This document shows positions 5,780-14,248 of a stretch of DNA of 16,055 nt, in pieces (the first letter of the stretch is position 1; every line of letters begins with the position of its first letter). The stretch is from an uncultured Eubacteriales bacterium (GTDB lineage: Bacteria > Bacillota > Clostridia > Oscillospirales > Ruminococcaceae), in contig CABUOE010000030.1 in assembly GCA_902493155.1 (NCBI GenBank), positions 1 through 16,055 of the forward strand, written 5' to 3'. A program made the translations under genes and the position numbers. The notes beneath the pieces were generated by a model. The model saw nothing but the letters and a program-made list of their open reading frames with translations. It had not been told where the DNA came from and ran no database searches.

Positions 5780-7996
5780 ATGGGCCAAAGAAGGCCTTAC
5801 GAAATATCACAGGCGTTTAGTACGCCGGAAAGGCAAGGGGTTTATATGGGACTAACCAAAGGCTCAACGGGGCTGAATGCGGCGGACGGAGGAATGAAAA
5901 TTGAAAAGCAGTGTGAAAGCGACCGGGTGATCGCCCTGGCGGGGAATCCAAACGTTGGGAAAAGCACGGTGTTCAATGAGCTGACCGGAATGAACCAGCA
6001 CACCGGCAACTGGCCGGGTAAAACGGTGAGCAACGCCAGCGGAAACTGCGAATATAACGGACGCAATTATATTTTCGCCGATTTGCCGGGAACTTATTCC
6101 ATTTCGGCCCGGTCGGCGGAGGAAGAAGTGGCGCGGGACTTTATCTGTTTCGGAAATCCGGACGCGGTGGCCGTGGTTTGCGACGCCACTTGTCTCGAAC
6201 GAAATCTCAATTTAGTGTTACAGATTATGGAGATCACCGGGAACGTCGTCGTCTGCGTCAATTTGATGGATGAGGCCAAAAAGAAAAACATTTCCCTCGA
6301 TTTGAGGCAGCTTTCCAAAAACTTGGGTGTTCCAGTAGTGGGCATGAGCGCCAGACGCCGGAAAGGTATCGACAAGATGATGGAGGAACTCAGTCGGATG
6401 GTTACATATGAGCATCCGACGCTGCCAAAAAAGCTTCGGTATACGCCGGTAGTGGAAAAGGCGATTTCGATTTTGCAGCCGGAGCTGGAAAAAATCCTGG
6501 GACAGGGGGCCAACACCCGCTGGATTTCCCTAAAGCTCCTGGACGGGGACAGCAGCTTTCATGATTCCATGAAAGAATACCTGAAAATTGATCTTCTGAG
6601 CGATCCCGCTGTCCAAAAGGCCATGGAAAGAGTGGCGGCCTATCTGGCTGAGCAGCAGGTGAGCTTTGAGAAGCTGCGGGACCGGATCGCATCCTGTATT
6701 GTATTGCAGGCGGAGGAAATCTGCATGGATGTAGTCAGCTGTAGCCGGAGCCGAGCGGACCTCAGGGACCGGCGCATCGATAAAATCCTCATCGGAAAAT
6801 GGACCGGAATTCCGGTGATGCTGCTGCTTTTAGCGGTGGTGTTCTGGATCACCATTACTGGCGCCAACTATCCGTCCCAGCTTTTGGCCGACGGGTTATT
6901 TTGGGTGGAAGGACAGCTCAAAATTTTCTTCCAATGGATGAACGCGCCGGGATGGCTCACCGGCGTACTCATAGACGGCATGTATCACGTGCTGGCCTGG
7001 GTTGTCGCCGTCATGCTGCCGCCCATGGCGATCTTTTTCCCGCTGTTTACCCTGCTGGAGGATTTGGGGTATCTGCCGCGCGTCGCCTTCAACTTGGATC
7101 AGTACTTTAAAAAGGCCTGCGCCTGCGGCAAACAGGCTCTTACAATGTGCATGGGATTCGGGTGCAACGCGGCGGGCGTCGTGGGGGCGAGAATCATTGA
7201 CTCTCCCCGGGAGCGGCTCATCGCTATCATCACTAACAACTTTGTCCCCTGCAACGGGCGGTTTCCGACCCTGATTACCCTGATTTCCATCTTCTTTGTC
7301 GGCGCTGCGGCAACCATGGGGGCGTCGGTTTTGTCCACGCTGTTTTTAGTGGGTGTTATCGTTCTCGGCGTGCTGATGACTTTCCTTCTCTCCCGAATCC
7401 TCTCAAAAACGATACTCAAGGGGATTCCCTCATCCTTCACCCTGGAGCTTCCCCCTTACAGGAAGCCCCAGATCGGCAAAGTTATCGTCCGCTCCATCTT
7501 TGACCGCACCCTGTTTGTATTGGGTCGGGCAATCGCCGTGGCGGCGCCGGCAGGGATCGTCATCTGGCTCATGGCGAACATCTCGGTGGGGGGTGAGACG
7601 ATATTGGCCCTCTGCACCAACTTCCTCGACCCCTTTGCCTCTTTGTTCGGTATGGACGGCACCATTCTGATGGCGTTTATCTTGGGCTTTCCCGCTAATG
7701 AGATCGTCCTTCCCATCATTATTATGTCCTATATGGCAGGCGGAACACTCATCGAATTGGATCAGCTTTCCGAGCTCCATACCCTGCTCGTCGACAACGG
7801 CTGGACCATCATCACCGCCATGTGTACCATGCTGTTTTCGCTGATGCATTGGCCCTGCTCCACCACCTGTCTCACCATCCACAAGGAAACCGGCAGCTGG
7901 AAATGGACGGGTGTGTCCTTCCTGGTACCCACGGTGACGGGACTTGTCATTTGCTTCATCGTCGCCTCTGTGGGACGGCTCCTCGGAATCGCCTAA
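5780..7996 (+). CDS. feoB: Ferrous iron permease FeoB
   Basis: This is the GTPase-coupled Fe(II) transporter of the cytoplasmic membrane, 738 residues from this start. The N-terminal G domain has G1 GNPNVGKST at 55-63, G3 DLPG at 101-104, G4 NLMD at 161-164 and a G5-like SAR at 190-192. A GDI-like linker follows, then the membrane part from about 345, with the gate motif GFGCNAAGVVG near 459-469 and the conserved NNFVPCNGRFPTL near 486-498. The ATG at 5780 has AAGGAGG at 5765-5771, 8 bases away, the best site available. This puts G1 unusually far in. Starts at 5846 (AAGGGG, 5 bases) or 5894 (site only 1 base away) would shorten the N-terminus. An open frame reaches further upstream but runs through the hairpin. 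No FeoC follows. Confidence 0.93.
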   Translation: MGQRRPYEISQAFSTPERQGVYMGLTKGSTGLNAADGGMKIEKQCESDRVIALAGNPNVGKSTVFNELTGMNQHTGNWPGKTVSNASGNCEYNGRNYIFADLPGTYSISARSAEEEVARDFICFGNPDAVAVVCDATCLERNLNLVLQIMEITGNVVVCVNLMDEAKKKNISLDLRQLSKNLGVPVVGMSARRRKGIDKMMEELSRMVTYEHPTLPKKLRYTPVVEKAISILQPELEKILGQGANTRWISLKLLDGDSSFHDSMKEYLKIDLLSDPAVQKAMERVAAYLAEQQVSFEKLRDRIASCIVLQAEEICMDVVSCSRSRADLRDRRIDKILIGKWTGIPVMLLLLAVVFWITITGANYPSQLLADGLFWVEGQLKIFFQWMNAPGWLTGVLIDGMYHVLAWVVAVMLPPMAIFFPLFTLLEDLGYLPRVAFNLDQYFKKACACGKQALTMCMGFGCNAAGVVGARIIDSPRERLIAIITNNFVPCNGRFPTLITLISIFFVGAAATMGASVLSTLFLVGVIVLGVLMTFLLSRILSKTILKGIPSSFTLELPPYRKPQIGKVIVRSIFDRTLFVLGRAIAVAAPAGIVIWLMANISVGGETILALCTNFLDPFASLFGMDGTILMAFILGFPANEIVLPIIIMSYMAGGTLIELDQLSELHTLLVDNGWTIITAMCTMLFSLMHWPCSTTCLTIHKETGSWKWTGVSFLVPTVTGLVICFIVASVGRLLGIA

Positions 7997-8031
7997 ACAG
8001 CCGCTAGAGTTTCATTAGGGCAGTCGAAATT

Positions 8032-8069
8032 TAAACCAAAGCCACCAGTTCACTGGTGGCTTTGGTTTA
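8032..8069. terminator. Bidirectional terminator shared by feoB and lrgB
   Basis: A perfect stem (8032-8048 with 8053-8069, about 17 bp) closes a TTCA loop. It has an A-run on the left arm and a T-run on the right, so it works in both directions. It lies between the end of feoB and the end of lrgB. The lrgB stop codon (8067-8069) is inside the right arm. Confidence 0.85.
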
Positions 8070-8756
8070 TAAGAATAATGAAATGAGTACCGTTAATATT
8101 CCGGAAACGCCGATGGCGATGCCGCTCATAGCCCCTTCTGCTTCCCCCATTTCCACCGCCTTGCTGGTGCCCACGGCGTGGCTGCTGGAACCGATAGCTA
8201 CCCCGATGGCTACCTTGTTTTTCAGGTGCAGGAGCTTTACAAACAGCGGGGAGAGCATTGCGCCCAGAATGCCGGTCACCACGACGGCCGCCACAGTGAT
8301 AGAAGGGGTGCCGCCGAGGGCAGCGCTCACTTCCATGGCAATAGGAGTGGTGACGGATTTGGGGAGCATCGAAGCCGTCAAAATTTCATCCAGCCGGAAT
8401 AGCCTGCAGAGCAGGTAAACGCTTCCAATGGAAGTAACTGCTCCGACGAGGCATCCTACTAAGATGGGAAGCCAGTATTTTTTGAGCAGATGAATCTGGT
8501 GATAGATGGAGTAGGCGAGAACCGCTGTGGCGGGGGCCAAAAACATCGAGATGACGTCTCCACCCTTCAGGTAGCTCTCCAGGGGAATGTGAAAGACCTG
8601 CAAAACGGCGATGACCAAAGCAATCGCGATCAAAAGCGGATTACAGATAGGCGTTTTCAGTTTTTTGTTGAGAAACAGGCCGACGGCGTACATCAAAATG
8701 CTCAGCGCCACACCAAACATGCTGTTTGAAACGATGGTTTCCATAATTTTACCCAT
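8067..8756 (-). CDS. lrgB: LrgB/CidB-family membrane protein
   Basis: The 229-residue polytopic membrane protein belongs to the LrgB/CidB family, partner of LrgA/CidA in holin/antiholin-like control of murein hydrolase activity; in some Firmicutes the pair acts as a pyruvate transporter. The family hallmark LPKSVTTPIAMEVS lies near 132-145, and the second block GSSSHAVGTSKAVEMGEAEG then GAMSGIAIGVSG lies near 190-220. Several hydrophobic helices fill the rest. The ATG overlaps the lrgA stop by 8 bases and has AAGGAG within the end of lrgA, so the two are translationally coupled. The family is clear, the cellular role less so; lrg or cid naming cannot be decided from sequence. Confidence 0.93.
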   Translation of the reverse strand: MGKIMETIVSNSMFGVALSILMYAVGLFLNKKLKTPICNPLLIAIALVIAVLQVFHIPLESYLKGGDVISMFLAPATAVLAYSIYHQIHLLKKYWLPILVGCLVGAVTSIGSVYLLCRLFRLDEILTASMLPKSVTTPIAMEVSAALGGTPSITVAAVVVTGILGAMLSPLFVKLLHLKNKVAIGVAIGSSSHAVGTSKAVEMGEAEGAMSGIAIGVSGILTVLISLFL

Positions 8757-9120
8757 TGTGCCTGCTCCTTATCTTGTCCATGAGTTTGATGGTGCCGGTC
8801 ACGGCGTAAGCGGATGCCGTGAAGGTGAGGAAGGTAGTGACCAGGCAGATGAGCAGCAGCGTCAGGATATTTCCTTTCAGCGCCGTGTACTGCTCGATGA
8901 TGCAGACGCCGGCCGGAATAAAGAAAAAGGCCATGTTTTTTAACAGAAATCCGGAAAGGTTCTGAATCCAGTGGGGCTTAAACGCCTTGGACAAGAGCAG
9001 CAACAGCAGGATGACAAGGCTCAAAACGCTGGCGGGAAAGGGAATGGGAAGAACTCCGGAAATGAGCTGTCCTACAAGGCAGATAGTAAAAATAATCAGC
9101 AATTCGCGCAGAATTTTCAT
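8749..9120 (-). CDS. lrgA: LrgA/CidA-family holin-like protein
   Basis: The 123-residue membrane protein has about four hydrophobic helices and the LrgA/CidA pattern: QLISGVLPIPFPASVLSLVI near 18-37, KNMAFFFIPAGVCIIEQY near 61-78, then a C-terminal helix and a short basic tail. CidA-type proteins form holin-like oligomers; LrgA-type proteins oppose them or help transport pyruvate. The ATG has a GAGGA site about 7 bases upstream and a strong promoter further up. It is first in a two-gene operon with lrgB. No LytTR or LysR regulator, the usual controllers of lrg/cid operons, is adjacent. Confidence 0.92.
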   Translation of the reverse strand: MKILRELLIIFTICLVGQLISGVLPIPFPASVLSLVILLLLLLSKAFKPHWIQNLSGFLLKNMAFFFIPAGVCIIEQYTALKGNILTLLLICLVTTFLTFTASAYAVTGTIKLMDKIRSRHNG

Positions 9121-9169
9121 GACTTTTCCTCTTTTATCAACGGTTTGTTATCTAAAACTTCTCGAAAAA

Positions 9170-9198
9170 ATTATACCCGATTCCAGATGGACTGTCTA
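9170..9198 (-). promoter_or_regulatory. Putative lrgAB promoter
   Basis: On the minus strand TATAAT (plus 9170-9175) and TAGACA (plus 9193-9198) are separated by 17 bases, about 50 bases upstream of lrgA. Confidence 0.7.
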
Positions 9199-9310
9199 TG
9201 GGGAATTTTTCCGTTTTTTAAAGCGGGGGAATGAAAAGTTTTAGCGGGTGTGCCTTCGACTGGGACAAAAAATTTTTCCACTAAAATATCAAAAAATGAT
9301 TGTTAAGCTA

Positions 9311-9345
9311 TAGACAAAGTGGAAATATTACGGTATAATAATACC
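9311..9345 (+). promoter_or_regulatory. Putative promoter of the methyltransferase-oadG-oadB group
   Basis: TAGACA (9311-9316) and TATAAT (9334-9339) are separated by 17 bases. The -10 is embedded in a small perfect inverted repeat GGTAT-AATA-ATACC (9332-9345), a possible operator. The promoter is divergent from that of lrgAB. Confidence 0.7.
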
Positions 9346-9370
9346 ATCATTATCATGGGGGAGTTTGGGG

Positions 9371-10492
9371 TTGCTTGATATTGTGAAACAAGAGTCTATC
9401 TGGCGTAGACTCCAAAGAGAAACTCGTCCCATTATATTGTACGGCATGGGAGACGGAGCCCTGAAAATCATGGCTGCCTGCCGGAAATACGGTATCAAGA
9501 TCAGCGGGATTTTCGCAAGTGACGAATATGTCCGTGGGCATTCCTTTGAGGGATATCTGGTGAAAAAGCTCGCTGAGGTGGAAGAAGAATTTGGTAATTT
9601 TATTGTTCTTCTCTGTTTTGCCGCTTTTACTCCCGAACTGCTCCAAAAAATATTTGCCCTTCATCAGCGTCACGAAGTTTTGGCGCCTGACGTGCCCGTT
9701 TTTGGCGATGGCCTGTTCGACGAGGACTACTTTCTCAGTCATCGAAAAGAGATTGAAGAGAGCTATTCCCTGTTGGCGGACGAAACTTCTAAACGGGTTT
9801 TTGAAAACGTTTTGAATTTTAAGCTCAGCGGAAAAATTGAGCTGCTTCGGGAAATCGAAACGCCGAAATCGGAAGTGTATGAACACATTCTGCACTTAGG
9901 GTCCAGAGAACATTACTTGGACTTAGGCGGATACGATGGGGATACTGTTCAGGAATTTCTGCGGGAAACCGGCGGAAAGTACGGTTCGGTGACCGTGCTG
10001 GAGCCAGACGTGAAAAATTTCCGCAAGCTCACAAAAACGGCGGAACGCTGCGGCTGGAAAGACATGTTGCTTCTGAACGTGGGAATCTGGAACGAAGATA
10101 CCACGCTTTCCTTCGATAACCGCGCCGGGCGAAATTCCTTTTTAAGTGACTCTGGCCGGGTGACAGTGCTGGTTCGTTCGGCGGACAGTTTATTAAAAGA
10201 CAAGCCATGCACTTTTATGAAGATGGATGTAGAAGGAGCGGAACGGCAAGCGCTTTTGGGCGCACAGGAAACCCTCAAAATCAAAAAACCAAAACTTGCT
10301 TTTTCCGGTTATCACCGAAACGAAGATCTTTTCGATTTGCCGTTGCTTCTTAAGAAAATCGAGCCGGCTTATCGGATTTACCTCAGGCATCATCCTTATC
10401 TGCCTGCGTGGGAGACAAATTTCTATGCTACGGCAGATTCTATAGACACAGGTCACAAAAACTTTTTTTCTTCTCCAAAGCCGGAGATTTAA
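9371..10492 (+). CDS. FkbM-family SAM-dependent methyltransferase with N-terminal Rossmann-like domain
   Basis: Residues from about 165 onward form an FkbM-type methyltransferase. The SAM-binding motif YLDLGGYDGDT is near 182-192, VLEPD near 209-213, and the hallmark MKMDVEGAE near 283-291. FkbM enzymes usually O-methylate sugars or other small molecules, but the substrate cannot be read. The first 130 residues hold a nucleotide-fold start, ILYGMGDGALKIM, resembling the NDP-sugar/PglD-like N-terminal domain fused to some FkbM proteins. The TTG start at 9371 is chosen because GGGGGAG (9357-9363) lies 7 bases upstream; the TTG at 9365 is too close, and no ATG is available in frame. oadG begins only 28 bases after the stop, with no terminator between. 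Confidence 0.8.
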   Translation: MLDIVKQESIWRRLQRETRPIILYGMGDGALKIMAACRKYGIKISGIFASDEYVRGHSFEGYLVKKLAEVEEEFGNFIVLLCFAAFTPELLQKIFALHQRHEVLAPDVPVFGDGLFDEDYFLSHRKEIEESYSLLADETSKRVFENVLNFKLSGKIELLREIETPKSEVYEHILHLGSREHYLDLGGYDGDTVQEFLRETGGKYGSVTVLEPDVKNFRKLTKTAERCGWKDMLLLNVGIWNEDTTLSFDNRAGRNSFLSDSGRVTVLVRSADSLLKDKPCTFMKMDVEGAERQALLGAQETLKIKKPKLAFSGYHRNEDLFDLPLLLKKIEPAYRIYLRHHPYLPAWETNFYATADSIDTGHKNFFSSPKPEI

Positions 10493-10520
10493 ATAATACC
10501 ATTGTAAAGGAGTTTTCATT

Positions 10521-10916
10521 ATGCAAAAATGGCTTGACACGCTGCAGAGCATTGATTGGGGTCAAGCGGTAGCCACCTTTGTCACCGGAATCGTGGTGGT
10601 CTTTTCCGCGCTGCTGGCACTGGTCATCATCTTCTGGGCCTTCGGAAAAATTATGGAGACCATCAGCAATGCCAGAACCAAACAACCAAAACAAGAAAAA
10701 TCTCAGCCCGCTCCGGCTTCTCCAAAATTAGTGGAGGTGGTTTCTGACGATGGCCTTTCCGATGAGATCGTCGCAGCTATTACGGGTGCAATCAGCGCTA
10801 TCCTCAGCGAAGAGGGAAGCAACGGCTCCTTTGTGATCCGAAGCATCAAACGCACCAGACAGGCTCCTTCCGCTTGGAGCGCCGCCGGTGTACTGGAAAA
10901 TACCCGGCCCTTTTAG
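10521..10916 (+). CDS. oadG: Sodium-pump decarboxylase small (gamma) subunit, OadG family
   Basis: The 131-residue protein has one membrane helix at about 18-45, a Lys/Gln/Pro-rich linker, then the conserved C-terminal segment DEIVAAITGAISAILSEE and IRSIKR...AWSAAGVLENTRPF. This arrangement is typical of OadG-like subunits of Na+-translocating decarboxylases (oxaloacetate, methylmalonyl-CoA, glutaconyl-CoA). The subunit anchors the cytoplasmic carboxyltransferase to the membrane pump. The ATG follows AAAGGAG by 7 bases. It sits between the methyltransferase and oadB, with oadB starting 32 bases later. Which decarboxylase it serves cannot be told, because the alpha subunit is not in the window. 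Confidence 0.85.
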   Translation: MQKWLDTLQSIDWGQAVATFVTGIVVVFSALLALVIIFWAFGKIMETISNARTKQPKQEKSQPAPASPKLVEVVSDDGLSDEIVAAITGAISAILSEEGSNGSFVIRSIKRTRQAPSAWSAAGVLENTRPF

Positions 10917-10948
10917 CCGACAAATCCAAAGAGAAAGGACTTGAAACC

Positions 10949-12124
10949 ATGTTTGCAACTATTAACGAAAGTATTCAGGGGCTGATTTCATCCTCTGGAT
11001 TTCTGTCGGTCCACTGGCAGGAACTGCTGATGATTGCTATCGCCTGCTTCCTTGCCTATCTGGCCATTGCCAAAGGGTATGAGCCTTTGCTGCTGCTTCC
11101 CATCGCTTTTGGTATGCTGCTGACAAACATTCCCAACACCGAATTATTCCACATGGATTATTATATTGGAAGCAGTATCGACTTCGGGACGGTACTGCAC
11201 GACGGGGGACTACTGGATATTCTGTATCTAGGTGTTAAGTTAGGCATCTATCCGCCGTTGATCTTCCTAGGCATCGGTACTATGACCGATTTTGGTCCGC
11301 TGATCGCAAATCCCAAGAGCTTCCTCTTGGGCGCGGCGGCTCAGCTTGGTATTTTCGTGACGTTCTTTGGCGCTCTGGCTACAGGTCAGTTTACCCCGGA
11401 GCAGGCAGGCGGTATCAGTATCATCGGCGGTGCCGACGGCCCTACTGCCATCCTGGTCGCAAAATCTCTGGCTCCGGAATTGCTTGGTTCTATTGCGGTT
11501 GCCGCATATTCGTATATGGCGCTGGTTCCTGTTATTCAGCCGCCTATTATGAAACTTTTGACCACCAAGAAGGAGCGTTCAGTCGTCATGGAACAGCTCC
11601 GCCCCGTTTCCCGCGTGGAAAAGCTGATGTTTCCGTTTATCGTAACCCTTCTCGTTTCCTTCCTGGTTCCCGATGCAGCTCCTCTGATGGGTATGCTGAT
11701 GCTTGGCAACCTAATGAGGGAGAGCGGCGTGGTCGACCGTCTGGTCAAGACCGCTCAGAACGAGTTGATGAATATCATCACCATCTTCCTGGGCGTGACG
11801 GTGGGCGCCACTGCTACGGCAAAATACTTCCTTACCGTCAAGACCCTTTTGATCGTTGGATTGGGTCTGCTGGCCTTCTGCATCGGTACTGCCGGCGGCG
11901 TGCTGTTCGGTAAACTGATGTACATCGTCACCAAAGGAAAGGTTAACCCTCTCATCGGTTCCGCAGGTGTATCCGCTGTCCCGATGGCGGCCCGTGTGTC
12001 CCAGAAAGTCGGCGCGGAAACCGATCCTACCAACTTCCTTCTGATGCACGCCATGGGTCCCAACGTGGCAGGTGTTATCGGTTCCGCTATTGCGGCGGGC
12101 GTTTTGCTCTCCATATTCGCTTAA
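10949..12124 (+). CDS. oadB: Sodium-pump decarboxylase beta subunit (OadB/GcdB/MmdB family)
   Basis: The 391-residue integral membrane protein is the Na+ channel of biotin-dependent decarboxylase pumps. It carries carboxybiotin decarboxylation coupled to export of two Na+. Hallmarks visible: LGIGTMTDFGPL near 107-118, GGADGPTAIL near 160-169 (Asp163, matching the essential region IIIa aspartate of the family), ATAKYFL in the second half, then NPLIGSAGVSAVPMAAR and LMHAMGPNVAGVIGSA near the end. The ATG at 10949 follows AAAGGA by 9 bases; an open frame extends 25 codons upstream into oadG but has no such site. Carboxyltransferase and biotin carrier genes are absent here, so the substrate acid is unknown. 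Confidence 0.94.
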   Translation: MFATINESIQGLISSSGFLSVHWQELLMIAIACFLAYLAIAKGYEPLLLLPIAFGMLLTNIPNTELFHMDYYIGSSIDFGTVLHDGGLLDILYLGVKLGIYPPLIFLGIGTMTDFGPLIANPKSFLLGAAAQLGIFVTFFGALATGQFTPEQAGGISIIGGADGPTAILVAKSLAPELLGSIAVAAYSYMALVPVIQPPIMKLLTTKKERSVVMEQLRPVSRVEKLMFPFIVTLLVSFLVPDAAPLMGMLMLGNLMRESGVVDRLVKTAQNELMNIITIFLGVTVGATATAKYFLTVKTLLIVGLGLLAFCIGTAGGVLFGKLMYIVTKGKVNPLIGSAGVSAVPMAARVSQKVGAETDPTNFLLMHAMGPNVAGVIGSAIAAGVLLSIFA

Positions 12125-12132
12125 TCAAAATC

Positions 12133-12168
12133 CGCTCCGAAGGCCGATACCTTCGGAGCGATTGTTGT
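12133..12168 (+). terminator. Terminator after oadB
   Basis: CGCTCCGAAGG (12133-12143) pairs with 12150-12160 around a 6-base loop, an 11-bp perfect stem. A modest T-rich run (ATTGTTGT) follows. It begins 8 bases after the oadB stop codon. Confidence 0.75.
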
Positions 12169-12291
12169 AATAGAGCAAATTACACCGACAGTTTTTGAGG
12201 AAAAGAAGCGGAATCAGTCGTTTGCCCCCAATCGACAGGATTGGCCTGCGTTTTGTGTCGATGAGTTCTCGGGAATTTCATGGAAAATCTA

Positions 12292-12321
12292 TTGACACCG
12301 GTTGATTCCATCGTTTATCAT
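12292..12321 (+). promoter_or_regulatory. Putative promoter of the phospho-sugar mutase gene
   Basis: A perfect -35 TTGACA (12292-12297) and a -10 TATCAT (12316-12321) are separated by 18 bases. The predicted leader is about 90 bases. The part 12331-12357 can pair GGGACTT with AAGTCCC, and part of the same left arm could instead pair with AAGT at 12342-12345. No known riboswitch class is recognisable. Confidence 0.6.
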
Positions 12322-12418
12322 GAAAGGGTAGGGACTTGCCCAAGTTGAAAAAGTCCCGTAAATATTACGCGCGCAGGCGGTTTCGTCTCAGGTGCGCTGG
12401 TGAAAGGACGGATTTTCA

Positions 12419-14131
12419 GTGGAGAACGCGAAATATCTGGAATGGATTACAAAAGATTTAGAAGACAAAGATTTAATAGAGGAGCTCAACGCTGTCAAGG
12501 GCAACGAAGAGGAAATAAATGATCGGTTTTACCGGGAACTGGAGTTCGGCACGGGAGGACTGCGGGGTGTTATCGGGGCAGGAACCAACCGGATGAACAT
12601 CTACACCGTCCGTAAGGCGACCCAGGGCCTGGCAAACTACGTCAACGATAATTGGTCAGGCGGTGCGGTGGCCGTCAGCTATGACAGCCGCATCAAGTCC
12701 GACCTTTTTGCAAAAGAAGCGGCCAAAGTGCTCGCTGCCAACGGCATCAAAGTGCACATTTACCGGGAACTGATGCCCACCCCCTGCCTTTCCTTTGCGG
12801 TGCGGGAGCTTCGCTGTCAGATGGGAATTATGGTGACAGCTTCTCACAACCCGGCAAAGTATAACGGCTACAAGGCTTATGGCTCCGATGGCTGTCAGAT
12901 TACCAATGAAACGGCTGACGCCGTTCTTGCCAATATTAAGGCCGTCAACGAGTTCGATGATGTAAAAGTCATCGATTTTGAGGAAGCGCTTCAAAAAGGC
13001 CTCATTTCCTACATCGGTGACGAAGTGAAGGAGGCTTTTTACAGCCACGTGCTGAGCCAGTCCCTTCACGGCGATCTGGTCAAGAAAAGCGGCTTTAAGC
13101 TGGTTTACACACCGTTAAATGGCACCGGAAACAAGCCTGTTCGTGAAATATTAAAGCGCATTGGCTTGACCGATGTGACGGTCGTTCCGGAGCAGGAAAA
13201 GCCGGACGGGAATTTCACCACCTGTCCTTTCCCGAACCCGGAGATCAAGGAAGCCTTGGCTTTGGGGCTCAAGCTCTGTGAGGAAACCGGTTCCGACTTG
13301 CTGCTGGCTACGGACCCCGACTGCGACCGGGTGGGAATCGCCGTGAAATATCAGGGCGAATACAAATTGATTACCGGCAATGAAGTGGGCTGCCTGCTCT
13401 TAAACTATATCGCTTCTCAGCGGAAGGCACTGGGCACATTACCCCAGAATCCGCTGACGGTGAAAACCATTGTCACCACCAGCCTCATTGACCACATTGC
13501 TGCTGAGTATGGTGTGGAAGTGGTGGATGTGCTGACCGGTTTTAAGTACATCGGCGAGCTCATCGGCAAGCTGGAGAAAACCGGGGAAGAAAACCGGTAT
13601 ATCTTTGGCTTTGAAGAAAGCTACGGCTATCTGTCCGGTACCTATGTCCGCGACAAAGATGCCGTAGTTGGCTCCATGCTCATCTGTGAAATGGCGGCCT
13701 TTTACGCCGATCAGGGCAAGAATCTGGTGGATGTTTTAAATGAGCTGTACGATAAGTACGGTTACCACCTCTGCACCCAGAAGAGCTTTGCCTTTGAAGG
13801 GGAAGCCGGAATGGAAAACATGAACGCTATCATGCAGTCGCTCAGGGAGAATCCCGCTGAGGAAATTGGCGGAATCAAAGTCGTCCGCTTTAATGACTAC
13901 AAAAAGCGTCTGGCAAAAGACTGCCTGACTGGTAGGCAGGAGCCTATTGAACTGCCGTCATCCGATGTACTGATGTATCAGCTAGAAGACGGATGTAAAG
14001 CGGTGATTCGACCTTCCGGCACCGAGCCGAAGATTAAGATTTACTACTTTGTTGTCAAGGACAACGAGACTTCCGCCCGTAAACGGGAGGAGTCTTTGAA
14101 CGAAGATTTCACAAAGCTGTTAAAATTGTAA
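12419..14131 (+). CDS. pgcA: Phospho-sugar mutase (alpha-phosphoglucomutase/phosphomannomutase family)
   Basis: The 570-residue alpha-D-phosphohexomutase interconverts hexose 1- and 6-phosphates, feeding glucose 1-phosphate to UDP-glucose and polysaccharide synthesis. All four signature loops are present: the phosphoserine loop VTASHNPAKYNGYK (Ser142), the metal loop DPDCDR at 299-304, the sugar loop GFEESYGY at 397-404 and the phosphate loop RPSGTEPK at 531-538. Length and motifs match the PgcA-type enzymes of Firmicutes, but substrate preference (glucose or mannose) cannot be assigned by eye. The start is GTG at 12419 with AAAGGA 10 bases upstream; no ATG serves better. It has its own promoter. 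pfkA follows after 117 bases. Confidence 0.94.
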   Translation: MENAKYLEWITKDLEDKDLIEELNAVKGNEEEINDRFYRELEFGTGGLRGVIGAGTNRMNIYTVRKATQGLANYVNDNWSGGAVAVSYDSRIKSDLFAKEAAKVLAANGIKVHIYRELMPTPCLSFAVRELRCQMGIMVTASHNPAKYNGYKAYGSDGCQITNETADAVLANIKAVNEFDDVKVIDFEEALQKGLISYIGDEVKEAFYSHVLSQSLHGDLVKKSGFKLVYTPLNGTGNKPVREILKRIGLTDVTVVPEQEKPDGNFTTCPFPNPEIKEALALGLKLCEETGSDLLLATDPDCDRVGIAVKYQGEYKLITGNEVGCLLLNYIASQRKALGTLPQNPLTVKTIVTTSLIDHIAAEYGVEVVDVLTGFKYIGELIGKLEKTGEENRYIFGFEESYGYLSGTYVRDKDAVVGSMLICEMAAFYADQGKNLVDVLNELYDKYGYHLCTQKSFAFEGEAGMENMNAIMQSLRENPAEEIGGIKVVRFNDYKKRLAKDCLTGRQEPIELPSSDVLMYQLEDGCKAVIRPSGTEPKIKIYYFVVKDNETSARKREESLNEDFTKLLKL

Positions 14132-14170
14132 CAATATTGTAGTGAAAGAGACAAAATCATCCAAATCCTC

Positions 14171-14198
14171 TTGACAGTTGCAAAAAAAATAATACAAT
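14171..14198 (+). promoter_or_regulatory. Putative pfkA promoter
   Basis: TTGACA (14171-14176) and TACAAT (14193-14198) are separated by 16 bases, mostly an A-run. The promoter lies in the gap after the mutase gene, so pfkA can be transcribed independently. No terminator is seen between the two genes, so readthrough is also possible. Confidence 0.7.
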
Positions 14199-14248
14199 TG
14201 TATATGGAGAAATTTGATAGGAAAGATATTTGGAAGGAGTATCACCAA

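Noticed and set aside
10874..10948. Upstream extension of oadB
   Set aside because: It overlaps the end of oadG, has no ribosome binding site, and the extra residues are unlike OadB.
12231..12262. Inverted repeat ATCGACA...TGTCGAT with an 18-base gap upstream of the mutase promoter
   Set aside because: Only 7 bp per arm, with no regulator or second copy to support it; could be chance.
12322..12418. Possible riboswitch in the leader of the phospho-sugar mutase gene
   Set aside because: Only short, competing stems are visible and no known class signature could be matched; evidence is too thin.
14171..14248. Upstream TTG start for pfkA
   Set aside because: The TTG is the -35 hexamer of the promoter; the ATG at 14249 has AAGGAG and gives the usual PfkA N-terminus.
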